In this document: piece after piece, positions 1 to 9,205 of the stretch
Layout of the letters: each line of letters starts with the position of its first letter
How positions within the stretch are numbered: position 1 is the first letter of the stretch
Source: an uncultured Lachnospiraceae bacterium
Lineage (GTDB): Bacteria; Bacillota; Clostridia; Lachnospirales; Lachnospiraceae
Direction of reading: 5' to 3'
Assembly: GCA_951800685.1 (NCBI GenBank)
Contig: CATOJY010000003.1
Location: 62,001-126,000, forward strand
Length of the DNA: 64,000 nt
Position numbers and translations under genes: made by a program
The notes under the pieces: model-generated
Seen by the model: only the letters and a program-made list of their open reading frames with translations
Told to the model about the DNA's origin: nothing
Databases searched by the model: none

Positions 1-516
1 AAAATGGGTGAACATCCCTTCCAGCTTGAGTCCTTCACTGTGCAGTACTTTCTCAACAAAAGCAAGCCCGCTTTCATCCGGACGAATGCCAATCCTTGTC
101 ATTCCGGTTTCCACTTTAATATGCACGCAAGCCGTTTTTCCCATCCTGCGTGCGCATGCTGCCAGCTCTTCGATACTGTCCTCCCTAAAGACCGTGGAGC
201 GTATGTTGTACCGGATCAGATCTTCAAAACAATAGGGAAACGTATATCCAAGGATCAGGATAGGTTTTTGCAGACCTGCATGCCGCAGGATCACAGCCTC
301 CTCTGCCGTGGCTACTGCATAACCAGACACGTAGGGAAGAGCCTCCAGTTCCCGTCCAATCTGTACTGCGCCATGCCCATAGGCATCTGTCTTGATTACG
401 CCAATCATCTTTGTTCCCGGTGATAGATTCTGGTGCATCTGCTCCATATTATAATGAATGGCATCCAAATCGATCAAAGCATACCCTCTCTGATAGTTTT
501 CGTTAATCTTGAGCAT
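1..516 (-). CDS. alr: alanine racemase, N-terminal part (cut by window edge)
   Basis: Alanine racemase makes D-alanine for peptidoglycan using pyridoxal phosphate. Only the first 172 codons are present; the gene runs off the left edge. Translation of the minus strand from the ATG at 516 gives the family opening YALIDLDAIHYN followed by GVIKTDAYGHGA, in which Lys42 is the expected PLP Schiff-base lysine. Most homologues have KADAYGHG, so Thr replaces Ala after that lysine. MTRIGI, typical of the barrel domain, is also present. The start overlaps the end of nnr by 14 bp, and a GGAGGGGAGGA stretch lies just upstream of the ATG, so the two genes are probably co-transcribed and translationally linked. 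Confidence 0.93.
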   Translation of the reverse strand, partial: MLKINENYQRGYALIDLDAIHYNMEQMHQNLSPGTKMIGVIKTDAYGHGAVQIGRELEALPYVSGYAVATAEEAVILRHAGLQKPILILGYTFPYCFEDLIRYNIRSTVFREDSIEELAACARRMGKTACVHIKVETGMTRIGIRPDESGLAFVEKVLHSEGLKLEGMFTHF

Positions 517-2062
517 GTGATCCTCCCCTCCTTATGGCTTCCCCAATCCAATCAATGATATCTGTTGCCATCATGGACGTCTCTGTCTTCTGTTCTGCTG
601 CCAAATCCCCAGCCAGTCCATGCAGGTAAACGCCAGACACAGCCGCCTCCATCCCTGTCACTCCCTGGGCAAGCAGCCCTGTGACCATACCAGCCAGCAC
701 ATCACCAGATCCCGCCGTAGCCATACCGGAATTGCCGGTCGTATTGAGATAACCCTGTCTTTCTTCCCACTGCTCCACGATAGTCCTTGCATCTTTGCAG
801 ACCACTGTGCAGTGCAGTTTCCCGCTAAGTTGTCTGGGATATTCGGTCAAATGTGTCTTCACCTGTGCTGTCGTACATCCATACAGCCTTGCGAATTCTC
901 TCAGGTGAGGCGTCAAAATAACCGGTCTATCCTGTGCTTTCCTATCCGCCAGAGCAGTCTGCAGCTCTTTATTCTGCGCCAGTAGATTGAGCCCATCCGC
1001 ATCGATGACGAGTGGCAGATCGCTCTCCATGATACAAAAACGAAGCAGTCGCAGCGCTGTCTGCTCCATACCGATGCCTGGCCCAACTAAAATACAATCT
1101 GCCCATGTTTCTGCCTTTCTAAGAGATGTCATAAACTGTTCTCTTTCCCTGTCAATATCCTCCTCAGTGTAGGTCAGAAGCATCGTTTCCGGTAGAAACT
1201 GTTGCAATGCTGTCCTGTTCTTCTCTGCTGTGACCACCTTTACCATACCAGCTCCCGTTCGGAATACGCTCTTGGCAGCCAGCATGGCAGCTCCAGCAAT
1301 TTCTTCATTTCCTGCGACCACCAGTACCTTTCCAAAACTTCCTTTGTTCCCATCTGCTGGACGTGCTGGAAGCATCCCGTATTTCCTTCCATGATAAGTA
1401 TACCAATGCGGCGGTTTCTCGAAAAAGCTATGCTCATCAATTCCCATCTGCCTGCAAACGAGCTTCCCCTGATACAATACACCTGGATATAACATCTGTC
1501 CGATCTTTCGAAATCCGTAAGTGACCGTCAGATCTGCCCAGACACCACACCCCATCACTTCTCCCGTGTCTGCATGAACTCCGGAAGGGATATCCACACT
1601 GCACACAAAGGCATTGCTGCGTCCGATCCACTCGACCGCTTCCCGCAAACGCCCCTCTACCGACTTGGATAATCCGATCCCCAAAAGAGCATCCACTACT
1701 ATATCATATTCATCTTCCTGTATCATGCTAAAAATCTGTACCTGATATCCATGAAGAATATCGATCTGACATCTCGTTTCCTCCGTGCACCGGTCGTAGA
1801 AATCCTCCATGGGGATCACATAAGTTACCTCATAACCCTGCAGCATGAGCAGACGTCCCACTGCCAACCCGTCGCCCCCATTGTTTCCACATCCTGCCAG
1901 CACCAGCACCTTGCAAGGCGTACTGCCATACAGCCGCTGGATCTCTTCTACCGTAACTAATGCTGCCCGCTCCATAAGAAGCAGTGCTGGCATATGCAGC
2001 TTCTCAATGGTATTTGCATCATACCGCTTCATCTCCGCTGCTGTAACCAGATATTGTTTCAT
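503..2062 (-). CDS. nnr: bifunctional NAD(P)H-hydrate epimerase / ADP-dependent dehydratase
   Basis: A metabolite-repair enzyme that rescues hydrated NADH and NADPH. The N-terminal YjeF-type epimerase half (about residues 1-215) has GCGNNGGDGLAVGR and VDALLGIGL. The C-terminal ribokinase-like dehydratase half (about 230-510) has GSFGKVLVVAGN, VIDADGLNLLA, ILTPHLREF and GNSGMATAGSGDVLAG, where GSGD carries the catalytic aspartate. At 519 residues it is full length for the fused form. It sits 58 bp after the coiled-coil gene and overlaps alr downstream, a neighbour seen in many Firmicutes. A dyad sits in the gap upstream. Confidence 0.95.
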   Translation of the reverse strand: MKQYLVTAAEMKRYDANTIEKLHMPALLLMERAALVTVEEIQRLYGSTPCKVLVLAGCGNNGGDGLAVGRLLMLQGYEVTYVIPMEDFYDRCTEETRCQIDILHGYQVQIFSMIQEDEYDIVVDALLGIGLSKSVEGRLREAVEWIGRSNAFVCSVDIPSGVHADTGEVMGCGVWADLTVTYGFRKIGQMLYPGVLYQGKLVCRQMGIDEHSFFEKPPHWYTYHGRKYGMLPARPADGNKGSFGKVLVVAGNEEIAGAAMLAAKSVFRTGAGMVKVVTAEKNRTALQQFLPETMLLTYTEEDIDREREQFMTSLRKAETWADCILVGPGIGMEQTALRLLRFCIMESDLPLVIDADGLNLLAQNKELQTALADRKAQDRPVILTPHLREFARLYGCTTAQVKTHLTEYPRQLSGKLHCTVVCKDARTIVEQWEERQGYLNTTGNSGMATAGSGDVLAGMVTGLLAQGVTGMEAAVSGVYLHGLAGDLAAEQKTETSMMATDIIDWIGEAIRRGGSHAQD

Positions 2063-2112
2063 ATCTTACCATACTCCCTTTCAGATTTCTTCCCTGCTAC
2101 ATCAAAGAAGCA

Positions 2113-2132
2113 TCCAAATCCTAGGATTTGGA
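2113..2132. repeat. 20-bp perfect palindrome between coiled-coil gene and nnr
   Basis: TCCAAATCCTAGGATTTGGA is perfectly self-complementary and includes the TAG stop of the upstream minus-strand gene at 2121-2123. No run of T follows on the minus strand, so it is a poor intrinsic terminator. It could be an RNA-end stabiliser or a processing site between cistrons. Confidence 0.5.
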
Positions 2133-2816
2133 CGCCTCTGTCCCATTCTCCTTCTGTGTTTCTTCCAGTTCCTTCTGCTCCTGCACTGTATCCTTCTTTG
2201 CACCGCGACCTTCTTCCGGATCATACTTCATGTCAAAGATTTCTATCACATCTGCCCCAAAAATGTCATGCATATAAGAATAAAGCTGATGGTTCATCAT
2301 CTCTTTTTCTTGCTTACGGACCACCTTCTTCTTCAGCTCTTTACGGATTGTTTTGATCCACTCTTCTATCTCTTCAAGTTCTTCTGTATTCTTGTGCAGC
2401 CTCTGATAGCAGATTTCCATCGTTGCTAACATCAGTCTGTTGTTCAACGCTACGATCTGTCTTGGAAGTTCAAGCATCTCTTCCTCGCAGGCTTCCAGTT
2501 TCTCATTGCACTCGGTGACCAGACGTTTATGTGTCTCCATTTCATTTTCCAGCCGTAACGTGGCTCCACGCTCCATTTCATCTGCCAGAATTACGATCTC
2601 ATCCATCAGCTTCTTTTTCAGCTTGCGGATTTCCCGATTCTTCGTATTCACTTTGCCCTGACGTTTCAACAGGCCATTAAGCTCACACTCCATGTCCCTA
2701 ATCTCAGTAGAACACTCTCCCAATGTAAAAAGCTGATGCCATTTATGATCCAATGTAAGAATCGGAATTTTTTTATCTGCTAATGCCGACTGAAATACTT
2801 CATCTGTTCTTTCCAT
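2121..2816 (-). CDS. coiled-coil protein of unknown function
   Basis: I do not recognise a named family. The 231-residue product has no signal peptide or membrane segment. It is highly charged, with long heptad-like helices over about residues 35-185 (for example REIRKLKKKLMDEIVILADE), and ends in a Glu/Lys/Gln-rich tail after KYDPEEGRGAKK. It starts 6 bp after the rex stop, with GAGGT inside the end of rex as a possible ribosome site, so it is very likely translated from the rex message. The position suggests a cytoplasmic structural or adaptor role, but nothing in the sequence fixes the job. Confidence 0.75.
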   Translation of the reverse strand: MERTDEVFQSALADKKIPILTLDHKWHQLFTLGECSTEIRDMECELNGLLKRQGKVNTKNREIRKLKKKLMDEIVILADEMERGATLRLENEMETHKRLVTECNEKLEACEEEMLELPRQIVALNNRLMLATMEICYQRLHKNTEELEEIEEWIKTIRKELKKKVVRKQEKEMMNHQLYSYMHDIFGADVIEIFDMKYDPEEGRGAKKDTVQEQKELEETQKENGTEASKS

Positions 2817-2822
2817 ATCTTA

Positions 2823-3467
2823 TTATACCTCGATCTGCCCATCATAAGACGATAAATTATAAGACAATTTCATCAGGCTATCCGAAAGATGCACACTTTC
2901 TACTTGTATTCCTTTTGGGACATGCAGATCTACATGCGCAAAATTCCAGATTCCTTTAATGCCATAGGATACAAGCTGTTCCGCCACTCCAACCGCTACA
3001 TTCTTAGGTACCGTAAGCACTGCAATGTCAATTTCCTGCTCTTTGACAAAACGTTCCATCTCCTGCATCGGACGTACTGTGATCCCATGGATTTTCGTTC
3101 CATGGATGCGCTGGTTGATATCAAAGATTCCTCTGAAAAGAAATCCCCGACGCTCAAAATCCATATAATTGACAAGAGCCTGTCCCAAATGCCCTGCTCC
3201 CACGATAATCAGATTATGTTCTTTGTCGAGTCCCAATATCTTACCGATCTCTTCATAGAGATATTCTACATTGTATCCATATCCCTGCTGGCCGAAGCCG
3301 CCGAAATTATTCAGATCCTGTCTGATCTGGGATGCTGTAACCTGCATGATATCACTCAACTCCTGAGACGAAACTCTCTCAATCCCCTCATCCTTCAATT
3401 CGCCCAAATACCTGAAATATCTGGGTAATCGGCCGATCACAGCCTGTGAAATTCCCTTTGCTTCCAC
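2823..3467 (-). CDS. rex: redox-sensing transcriptional repressor Rex
   Basis: Rex senses the NADH/NAD+ ratio and represses fermentation and respiration genes when NADH is low. An N-terminal winged helix (SQELSDIMQVTASQIRQDL) is followed by a Rossmann domain with VGAGHLGQAL, the dinucleotide site, and GIFDIN. The longest frame begins with ATG at 3488, but a perfect AGGAGG lies inside that extension (3475-3480), 7 nt before a GTG at 3467. Starting there gives VEAKGISQAVIGRLPRYFRYL, matching usual Rex N-termini, so GTG is taken as the start (214 aa). A TTGACA/TATACT promoter lies directly upstream. Confidence 0.95.
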   Translation of the reverse strand: MEAKGISQAVIGRLPRYFRYLGELKDEGIERVSSQELSDIMQVTASQIRQDLNNFGGFGQQGYGYNVEYLYEEIGKILGLDKEHNLIIVGAGHLGQALVNYMDFERRGFLFRGIFDINQRIHGTKIHGITVRPMQEMERFVKEQEIDIAVLTVPKNVAVGVAEQLVSYGIKGIWNFAHVDLHVPKGIQVESVHLSDSLMKLSYNLSSYDGQIEV

Positions 3468-3498
3468 CTTGCTGCCTCCTAAGAACATTAATATTAAT

Positions 3499-3527
3499 AG
3501 TATACAACTGTGTTAAAAAACTGTCAA
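3499..3527 (-). promoter_or_regulatory. sigma-A promoter of the rex cluster
   Basis: On the minus strand TTGACA (3522-3527) and TATACT (3499-3504) are 17 bp apart, near consensus. The expected transcript start lies just upstream of the AGGAGG of rex. The -35 box is one arm of the dyad at 3517-3546. Confidence 0.75.
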
Positions 3528-3546
3528 ACTATCCGTTGACAGTTTT
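3517..3546. promoter_or_regulatory. dyad formed by the -35 boxes of divergent promoters
   Basis: Arms of 11 bp, AAAACTGTCAA (3517-3527) and TTGACAGTTTT (3536-3546), are exact reverse complements around 8 bp. Each arm holds a TTGACA reading outward, one for rex and one for the ABC-F gene. The dyad does not fit the TTGTTAA-type Rex operator well, so a protein acting here would more likely be another regulator. Simple promoter geometry may also explain it. Confidence 0.6.
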
Positions 3547-3564
3547 GGAAACTGATTGTAAACT
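3536..3564 (+). promoter_or_regulatory. sigma-A promoter of the ABC-F gene
   Basis: TTGACA (3536-3541) and TAAACT (3559-3564) with a 17-bp spacer. The -35 is consensus and the -10 is weaker. The leader to the ATG at 3657 would be about 85 nt, and I see no strong structure in it. Confidence 0.55.
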
Positions 3565-3656
3565 GTTGATATTATTTTAGTAGCTATATGTCTGTAACGA
3601 GAAATACTATGGCGCAGTCATAAACACTGCCAGTAAATGTGATGTAGGAGTTAATC

Positions 3657-5564
3657 ATGATACTTTCCGTAAGCAATATTCATAAATCTTTTAATGAAAT
3701 CCCTGTTCTGAAGAATGTTTCTTTCCATATAGAAGATTATGACAAGACGGCCATTGTAGGCATCAATGGAGCCGGTAAAACGACTTTGCTTCGTATTATT
3801 ATGGGAGAATTATCCGCCGATGAAGGAATTGTTACAGTTTCCCGCGATAAAACGATCGGTTACCTCTCCCAGCATGAAGCGGTTTCCGGAGAAAATACCA
3901 TATATGATGAACTTCTGTCTGTCAAACAGGAGATCATCACCCTGGAACAAAAAATACGTTCCATAGAATTGCAGATGAAGTCAGCCTCCGAAGATACGCT
4001 GCAGCAGCTCATGGACTCTTATGCTACTCTTACGCATGCCTTTGAATCAGCGAACGGTTACGCCTACAAGAGTGAGCTGACGGGTGTCTTGAAAGGCCTT
4101 GGGTTTACAGAAGAGGAATTTAAGCGCTCTGTATCTACCCTCTCTGGTGGTCAGAAAACCCGCGTGGCATTGGGCAAACTGCTCCTACTAAAACCGGATC
4201 TGATCATCCTAGACGAGCCGACAAACCACCTTGACCTGTCTTCTATTACGTGGTTGGAAACGTATCTGCTTAATTACAAAGGGGCGGTAATCCTTGTCTC
4301 TCATGACCGGTATTTTCTGGATCGTATCGCCAATAAAGTGGTGGAAATCGACCAGACAAAAGCCACTGTTTTTACGGGCAATTACTCTGCTTATGCTGTT
4401 AAAAAAGAAGCCTTGCGCGCGACAGAATATAAAGCCTACCTAAAACAGCAGCATGAGATCAAACATCAGGAAGCAGTCATCGAGAAACTTCGTTCCTTCA
4501 ATCGTGAGAAATCCATCCGCCGCGCCGAGAGCCGCGTGAAAATGCTTGACAAAATCGAAGTATTGGATAAACCAACGGAAGCCCACACAGATATGCATTT
4601 AAAGCTGGAGCCTAAATATACAAGTGGCAACGACGTCTTACATGTGGAAGATCTCTCAAAGTCTTTCGGTTCCTTAATTTTGTTTGAACACCTTTCTTTC
4701 GAACTGAAAAAGGGGGAACACGTAGCTATTATCGGGGACAATGGCACTGGCAAGACCACAATCCTCAAAATCATCAACGAACTTATTGCCCCCGATACTG
4801 GCAAGATCCGTCTTGGAAGTAATGTAGCGATTGGCTATTACGATCAGGAACACCATGTCTTACATATGGATAAGACGCTGTTTGAGGAAATTTCAGATGA
4901 TTATCCGGCACTTACCAATACAGAGATCCGTAACACACTTGCCGCCTTCCTTTTTACGGGGGAAGATGTATTCAAACAAGTCAAAGCTTTAAGCGGCGGC
5001 GAACGTGGGCGGGTCTCACTGGCGAAACTAATGTTATCAGAAGCTAATTTCCTGATCTTGGACGAGCCGACAAACCATCTGGATATTATGTCCAAAGAGA
5101 TCCTGGAGGACGCTTTGAACGCTTATACCGGCACAGTGCTGTATGTGTCCCATGATCGTTATTTTATCAACAAGACAGCCTCCCGCATTCTTGATCTAAG
5201 TGGCCGGAAGCTGACAAATTATCTGGGCAACTATGAATATTACCTTGAAAAGAAAGAAACCCTAAACACTACCCTTTCTCCGGATGAGATTTCACTTGCC
5301 ATCCCTTCCGTTTCCGATACGAAACAAAACTGGAAAGCGCAGAAAGAACAACTTGCTGCACAGCGAAAAAAAGAAAATGAACTCAAGAAATGCGAGGAAA
5401 TAATCGAACAGTTAGAACAGCGGAACGCTGAGATCGATCTGCTCATGGCGTCCCCACAGATCTGTACTGACGTAGCCAAACTGCAGTCACTAAATCAAGA
5501 AAAAGAGGCAAATGCTACCTCTTTAATCGAACTCTATGAAAAATGGGAACTGCTCTCAGAATGA
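3657..5564 (+). CDS. ABC-F family ATPase (ribosome-associated, Uup/YdiF type)
   Basis: A soluble protein with two ABC ATPase domains and no membrane segments. Known ABC-F proteins act on the ribosome in translation or antibiotic protection. Domain 1 has Walker A GINGAGKTTL, signature LSGGQKTRVALGK and Walker B LIILDEPTNHLD. Domain 2 has GDNGTGKTTI, LSGGERGRVSLAK and FLILDEPTNHLD. A charged linker with KSIRRAESRVKML lies between them, and a C-terminal coiled coil occupies about residues 560-635. At 635 residues the size fits Uup/YdiF-like members better than short EttA. TAGGAG sits 7 nt before the ATG. It stands alone, with its own promoter and a terminator at its stop codon. Whether it gives drug resistance cannot be told. 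Confidence 0.9.
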   Translation: MILSVSNIHKSFNEIPVLKNVSFHIEDYDKTAIVGINGAGKTTLLRIIMGELSADEGIVTVSRDKTIGYLSQHEAVSGENTIYDELLSVKQEIITLEQKIRSIELQMKSASEDTLQQLMDSYATLTHAFESANGYAYKSELTGVLKGLGFTEEEFKRSVSTLSGGQKTRVALGKLLLLKPDLIILDEPTNHLDLSSITWLETYLLNYKGAVILVSHDRYFLDRIANKVVEIDQTKATVFTGNYSAYAVKKEALRATEYKAYLKQQHEIKHQEAVIEKLRSFNREKSIRRAESRVKMLDKIEVLDKPTEAHTDMHLKLEPKYTSGNDVLHVEDLSKSFGSLILFEHLSFELKKGEHVAIIGDNGTGKTTILKIINELIAPDTGKIRLGSNVAIGYYDQEHHVLHMDKTLFEEISDDYPALTNTEIRNTLAAFLFTGEDVFKQVKALSGGERGRVSLAKLMLSEANFLILDEPTNHLDIMSKEILEDALNAYTGTVLYVSHDRYFINKTASRILDLSGRKLTNYLGNYEYYLEKKETLNTTLSPDEISLAIPSVSDTKQNWKAQKEQLAAQRKKENELKKCEEIIEQLEQRNAEIDLLMASPQICTDVAKLQSLNQEKEANATSLIELYEKWELLSE

Positions 5565-5580
5565 GTGCAGTTCCCATTTT
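5540..5580. terminator. two-way terminator between the ABC-F gene and icd
   Basis: Arms AAAATGGGAACTGC (5540-5553) and GCAGTTCCCATTTT (5567-5580) are perfect 14-bp complements around a 13-nt loop. Both arms end in A/T tracts, so the hairpin can stop either strand. The TGA of the ABC-F gene is inside the loop. Confidence 0.85.
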
Positions 5581-5582
5581 CT

Positions 5583-6788
5583 TTACAGAGATTCAAAAGT
5601 CTCCCGAACCGCCTTGATAAAGCCTTCACTGTTCAAAACGGTCACATCCGCAAGGGAAGTAATCAACGCCAGATCCTTCGTCATTTTGCCTGCTTCGATC
5701 GTCCTGACTGTTGCCTTCTCAAGCTTGTCCGCAAAGGTCATCAACGCCTCAATGCCGTCCAGTTCTCCACGCTTGCGAAGTGCCCCCGTCCATGCAAAAA
5801 TCGTCGCGACGGAATTTGTGGACGTCTCCTCTCCTTTCAGATGTTTGTAGTAGTGTTTTTGTACCGTTCCATGAGCCGCTTCATATTCATAAACACCACT
5901 TGGAGATACCAGTACAGAAGTCATCATAGCAAGAGAGCCAAACGCGGAAGATACCATATCGCTCATCACATCGCCATCATAATTCTTGCAAGCCCAGATA
6001 AAGCCACCTTTCGCCTTCATCACGCGCGCCACCGCGTCATCGATCAGTGTGTAAAAATATTCAATCCCTGCCGCCTCAAATTTCTCTTTATACGATTCGT
6101 CATAGATCTCCTGGAAAATATCTTTGAAATTATGGTCATATTTCTTAGAGATGGTATCCTTGGTCGCAAACCAGAGATCCTGCTTCGTATCCAGCGCAAA
6201 ATTGAAACATGCTTTAGCAAAACTGGTGATGGATTCATCTGTATTATGAATTCCCTGAAGAATCCCAGAACCTGTAAAGTTATGTATGGTTTCCTTTATC
6301 TGCGTACCGTCCTTAGCTGTAAAGACAAGCTCCGCTTTCCCTGGGCCAGGTACTTTGATTTCTGTGTTCTTATACACATCCCCATACGCATGACGTGCCA
6401 ACGTGATCGGCTTCTCCCAGTTCCTGACACAGGGTTCTATCCCCTTCACAACGATAGGTGCGCGGAATACGGTACCATCCAGCGCTGCCCTGATTGTACC
6501 GTTAGGGCTTTTCCACATTTCCTTTAGGTTGTACTCTGTCATCCTGGCCGCATTGGGTGTAATCGTTGCACATTTCACTGCTACACCGTATTTCTTTGTA
6601 GCTTCTGCAGAATCCATAGTCACTTGATCCCCAGTCTCATTGCGGTGCTCCAGTCCAAGATCATAATATTCCGTTTTCAAATCAATATAAGGCATAAGCA
6701 GCTCATCTTTTATCATTCTCCAGAGAATTCTGGTCATTTCATCTCCGTCCATTTCCACCAGAGGGGTTGTCATTTTAATCTTTTCCAT
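5583..6788 (-). CDS. icd: NADP-dependent isocitrate dehydrogenase (eukaryote-like type)
   Basis: Oxidises isocitrate to 2-oxoglutarate with NADP+. The 401-residue protein starts [20 protein letters not shown] and has [18 protein letters not shown] in the substrate region. It also has NYDGDVMSD with metal-binding aspartates and [12 protein letters not shown] in the cofactor region. This pattern belongs to the subfamily of mitochondrial and cytosolic IDH, not the E. coli type. GGAAG lies 8 nt before the ATG, and an extended -10 promoter precedes it. With the Re-type citrate synthase-like gene upstream it would supply 2-oxoglutarate for glutamate. No aconitase is in the window. Confidence 0.95.
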   Translation of the reverse strand: MEKIKMTTPLVEMDGDEMTRILWRMIKDELLMPYIDLKTEYYDLGLEHRNETGDQVTMDSAEATKKYGVAVKCATITPNAARMTEYNLKEMWKSPNGTIRAALDGTVFRAPIVVKGIEPCVRNWEKPITLARHAYGDVYKNTEIKVPGPGKAELVFTAKDGTQIKETIHNFTGSGILQGIHNTDESITSFAKACFNFALDTKQDLWFATKDTISKKYDHNFKDIFQEIYDESYKEKFEAAGIEYFYTLIDDAVARVMKAKGGFIWACKNYDGDVMSDMVSSAFGSLAMMTSVLVSPSGVYEYEAAHGTVQKHYYKHLKGEETSTNSVATIFAWTGALRKRGELDGIEALMTFADKLEKATVRTIEAGKMTKDLALITSLADVTVLNSEGFIKAVRETFESL

Positions 6789-6838
6789 ATTTTTCTTCCT
6801 TTCTTATTCTGCCATACGATCGTTACTTGTCTTCTGCC

Positions 6839-6847
6839 ATTATACCA
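6839..6847 (-). promoter_or_regulatory. extended -10 promoter upstream of icd
   Basis: The minus strand reads TGGTATAAT, an extended -10 element, about 45 bp before the icd ATG. No good -35 box is seen, as is common with extended -10 promoters. It would let icd be transcribed apart from the regulator gene upstream. Confidence 0.5.
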
Positions 6848-6934
6848 TACTTTTTCTATTTCAAAATATCCATTCGCAGTCCTTTCTAATCATAAACAAT
6901 GTTATGTGAATCTTTACTGCTTTTGGATAGCATT

Positions 6935-7627
6935 CTATACTTCGTCCCCATAAATCTCATGCAGACCATTTTTTACCATATTATCATATGCATTCAACAT
7001 ATGCTTATTTGCAAGCTTCTCTGCCTGGTCTGCATCTCCTGCCTTGATCGCCTCCATAATCTGTCTGTGCTCATCATTAGAAGCCCGTCCACGCATATTG
7101 GTGGAGAGCGTCTTCTGTCTGACACGTAGTACATACTGATGATAATCCCGGAGTGTATGCTCCAACATCTTGGAATCACACGCTTCGTATAGAATATCAT
7201 GGAAACGGTTGTCCAGTTCCGCCATCTGGTCCATATGTCCTTTAGACGCATGGAATTCCGCCAGATAAATATTTTCTTCCATCTCTTCCATCTGTTCCTT
7301 TGTGATCTTCTCTGTAGCCAGCCTAGCACATAATCCTTCTAACAGGGAACGGATCATGTAAATATCTTTCACATCCTTGGCCGTGATTCCTGTCACGTAA
7401 GCGCCTCTATTAGGCACAATCTGAATCAATCCCTCCAGTTCCAACTGCCGAAATGCTTCTCTGACCGGCGTGCGGCTGACACCAAGCTCTTCTCCAATCG
7501 CCACTTCCTTCAGTTCTTCATGTTCCTTGTACTTGCCGCTCAGAATATCTTCTCGCAGCTTCTGAAACACCCTGCCGCGCAGGGAATATTTATCGTTTAC
7601 CTCATTTTTCAAATCATAATGCCCCAT
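6935..7627 (-). CDS. GntR-family transcriptional regulator with FCD domain
   Basis: A DNA-binding regulator of the FadR subfamily. The winged helix (about residues 15-80) has the classic LGVSRTPVREAFRQLELEGL recognition segment and PNRGAYV wing. The all-helical FCD ligand domain follows, with likely metal or ligand residues in DNRFHDILYEA and NDEHRQIMEAI. It lies 82 bp after the citrate synthase-like gene and before icd. The palindrome over the promoter of that gene (9206-9227) is the obvious candidate operator, making this a probable local regulator of 2-oxoglutarate supply. The ligand is unknown; a carboxylic acid such as citrate is an inference. Confidence 0.9.
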   Translation of the reverse strand: MGHYDLKNEVNDKYSLRGRVFQKLREDILSGKYKEHEELKEVAIGEELGVSRTPVREAFRQLELEGLIQIVPNRGAYVTGITAKDVKDIYMIRSLLEGLCARLATEKITKEQMEEMEENIYLAEFHASKGHMDQMAELDNRFHDILYEACDSKMLEHTLRDYHQYVLRVRQKTLSTNMRGRASNDEHRQIMEAIKAGDADQAEKLANKHMLNAYDNMVKNGLHEIYGDEV

Positions 7628-7709
7628 CGCAATTTCTTACGCTCCACTTCTTTCATAAACTTTCATCCTACAGCCAGGATCGTAGTCCGGCTGCAACAGC
7701 ACAAGACCT

Positions 7710-9161
7710 CTATCCAGCCTGCACTGTCCCTGTGCTGTGTGCACCTGGCATTGGAATCTCAAGTTCCCCACAGGTCTTCTCAATCTGCACTATTAACTCT
7801 TCATCGGTGAGTACAGTCACACGGCCGGCCGCATACGCCTCATCTACCCAAACTTTCAGGGCTCTCACCAGATCACAGTTCTTGTCGAGATGATCTTCTT
7901 CTTTCAACCTGTAATAGGTATTGATCCAGTGTGCAATTCCGGCCAGACCAGAAGTATTCGACACCGCACACAGGACTGGCCGATTTAAGAATTTTTCTGT
8001 GTCAAAGATATTGTAAATCTCCTCATTTTTCAATAACCCATCTGCATGGATCCCTGCCCTTGTCACATTAAAATTCTTTCCCACAAAAGGGGTTCGCGGC
8101 GGAATCTCATAACCGATCTCTTTCTCATAATACTCCGCAAGCTCCGTAATCACCGTGGTATCCATACCATTAAGATCACCCCGAAGCTGCGCATACTCAA
8201 AGACCATTGCCTCCAGCGGCGTATTCCCTGTCCGTTCGCCAATGCCAAACAACGAGGTATTGATGCCGGAACAACCATAGAGCCATGCGGTAGTAGAATT
8301 TGCCACCGCCTTATAGAAATCATTGTGCCCATGCCATTCAATCAACGCATGTGGAACACCCGCATGCGTATGCAGCGCATAGATGATTCCTTGAACACTT
8401 CTTGGGATAACTGCTCCTGGATAGTTGACGCCATATCCCATCGTATCACATGCACGTACCTTAATCGGGATCTGGTATTCTTCCATCAATTTCATAAGCT
8501 CCATACAAAACGGTACTACATAACCATAAATATCTGCTCTGGTAATATCTTCCAGATGACATCGTGGACTGATACCCTCTTCCAGACAATCCCGAATTAC
8601 GCTCAGATAATGATCCATCGCCTGTCGTCTGGTCATTTTCAGTTTCAGAAAAATATGATAATCGGAACAGCTTACCAGAATTCCTGTCTCTTTCATCCCA
8701 ATTTCTTTGACCAGTTTAAAATCTTCCTTGCTGGCACGGATCCAGCTTGTAACCTCTGGATAGCGGTAACCGCGCTCCATACATTTATAGACTGCATCCC
8801 TGTCCTTCTTGCTGTACAAAAAAAACTCACTGGCACGGATCATACCATTTGGACCGCCCAGCCTATGCAGATAATCATAAATCATGACGATCTGCTCTGT
8901 CGTATAAGGTGCTCTGGATTGCTGTCCATCCCGAAAAGTTGTATCTGTGATCCAGATATCTTTTGGCATATTATGCGGTACTGTCCTGTCATTGAACGGG
9001 ATCTTCGGTATCTCAGAATAAGGAAACATATTTCTGAACACGTTAGGCTTCTTCACATCATCCAGTATGTACATATGTTCTTCTATTTCCAGAAGGTTAT
9101 TATGGTCATTCATCGTTACTGGTCGATTCGTGAAAGTTCTCTCATCATACATAGAGGTCAT
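7710..9161 (-). CDS. DRE-TIM aldolase-family synthase, probable Re-citrate synthase
   Basis: It belongs to the isopropylmalate/homocitrate synthase superfamily: DTTFRDGQQSR near residue 75 replaces the usual DTTLRDGEQ, and HGHNDFYKAVANS carries the metal-binding HxHND. It lacks the C-terminal leucine regulatory domain of LeuA. In Clostridium kluyveri a protein of this family makes citrate with Re stereochemistry. The company of icd and a regulator, and no leucine genes, supports that role here. Homocitrate synthase or a related activity remains possible. The frame opens with GTG at 9188, but ATG at 9161 has GGAAAGG close upstream and is preferred (483 aa). Confidence 0.75.
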   Translation of the reverse strand: MTSMYDERTFTNRPVTMNDHNNLLEIEEHMYILDDVKKPNVFRNMFPYSEIPKIPFNDRTVPHNMPKDIWITDTTFRDGQQSRAPYTTEQIVMIYDYLHRLGGPNGMIRASEFFLYSKKDRDAVYKCMERGYRYPEVTSWIRASKEDFKLVKEIGMKETGILVSCSDYHIFLKLKMTRRQAMDHYLSVIRDCLEEGISPRCHLEDITRADIYGYVVPFCMELMKLMEEYQIPIKVRACDTMGYGVNYPGAVIPRSVQGIIYALHTHAGVPHALIEWHGHNDFYKAVANSTTAWLYGCSGINTSLFGIGERTGNTPLEAMVFEYAQLRGDLNGMDTTVITELAEYYEKEIGYEIPPRTPFVGKNFNVTRAGIHADGLLKNEEIYNIFDTEKFLNRPVLCAVSNTSGLAGIAHWINTYYRLKEEDHLDKNCDLVRALKVWVDEAYAAGRVTVLTDEELIVQIEKTCGELEIPMPGAHSTGTVQAG

Positions 9162-9205
9162 CACACCTTTCCTGCCTGTATTTGACACTTACTTCTGTAT
9201 GTCAC

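Noticed and set aside
5565-6527. Long plus-strand open frame opposite icd (320 codons)
   Set aside because: It is a shadow of icd, with no family resemblance and no ribosome site.
8046-9185. 379-codon plus-strand frame opposite the citrate synthase-like gene
   Set aside because: Antisense shadow of a clear gene; the composition is unlike a real protein.
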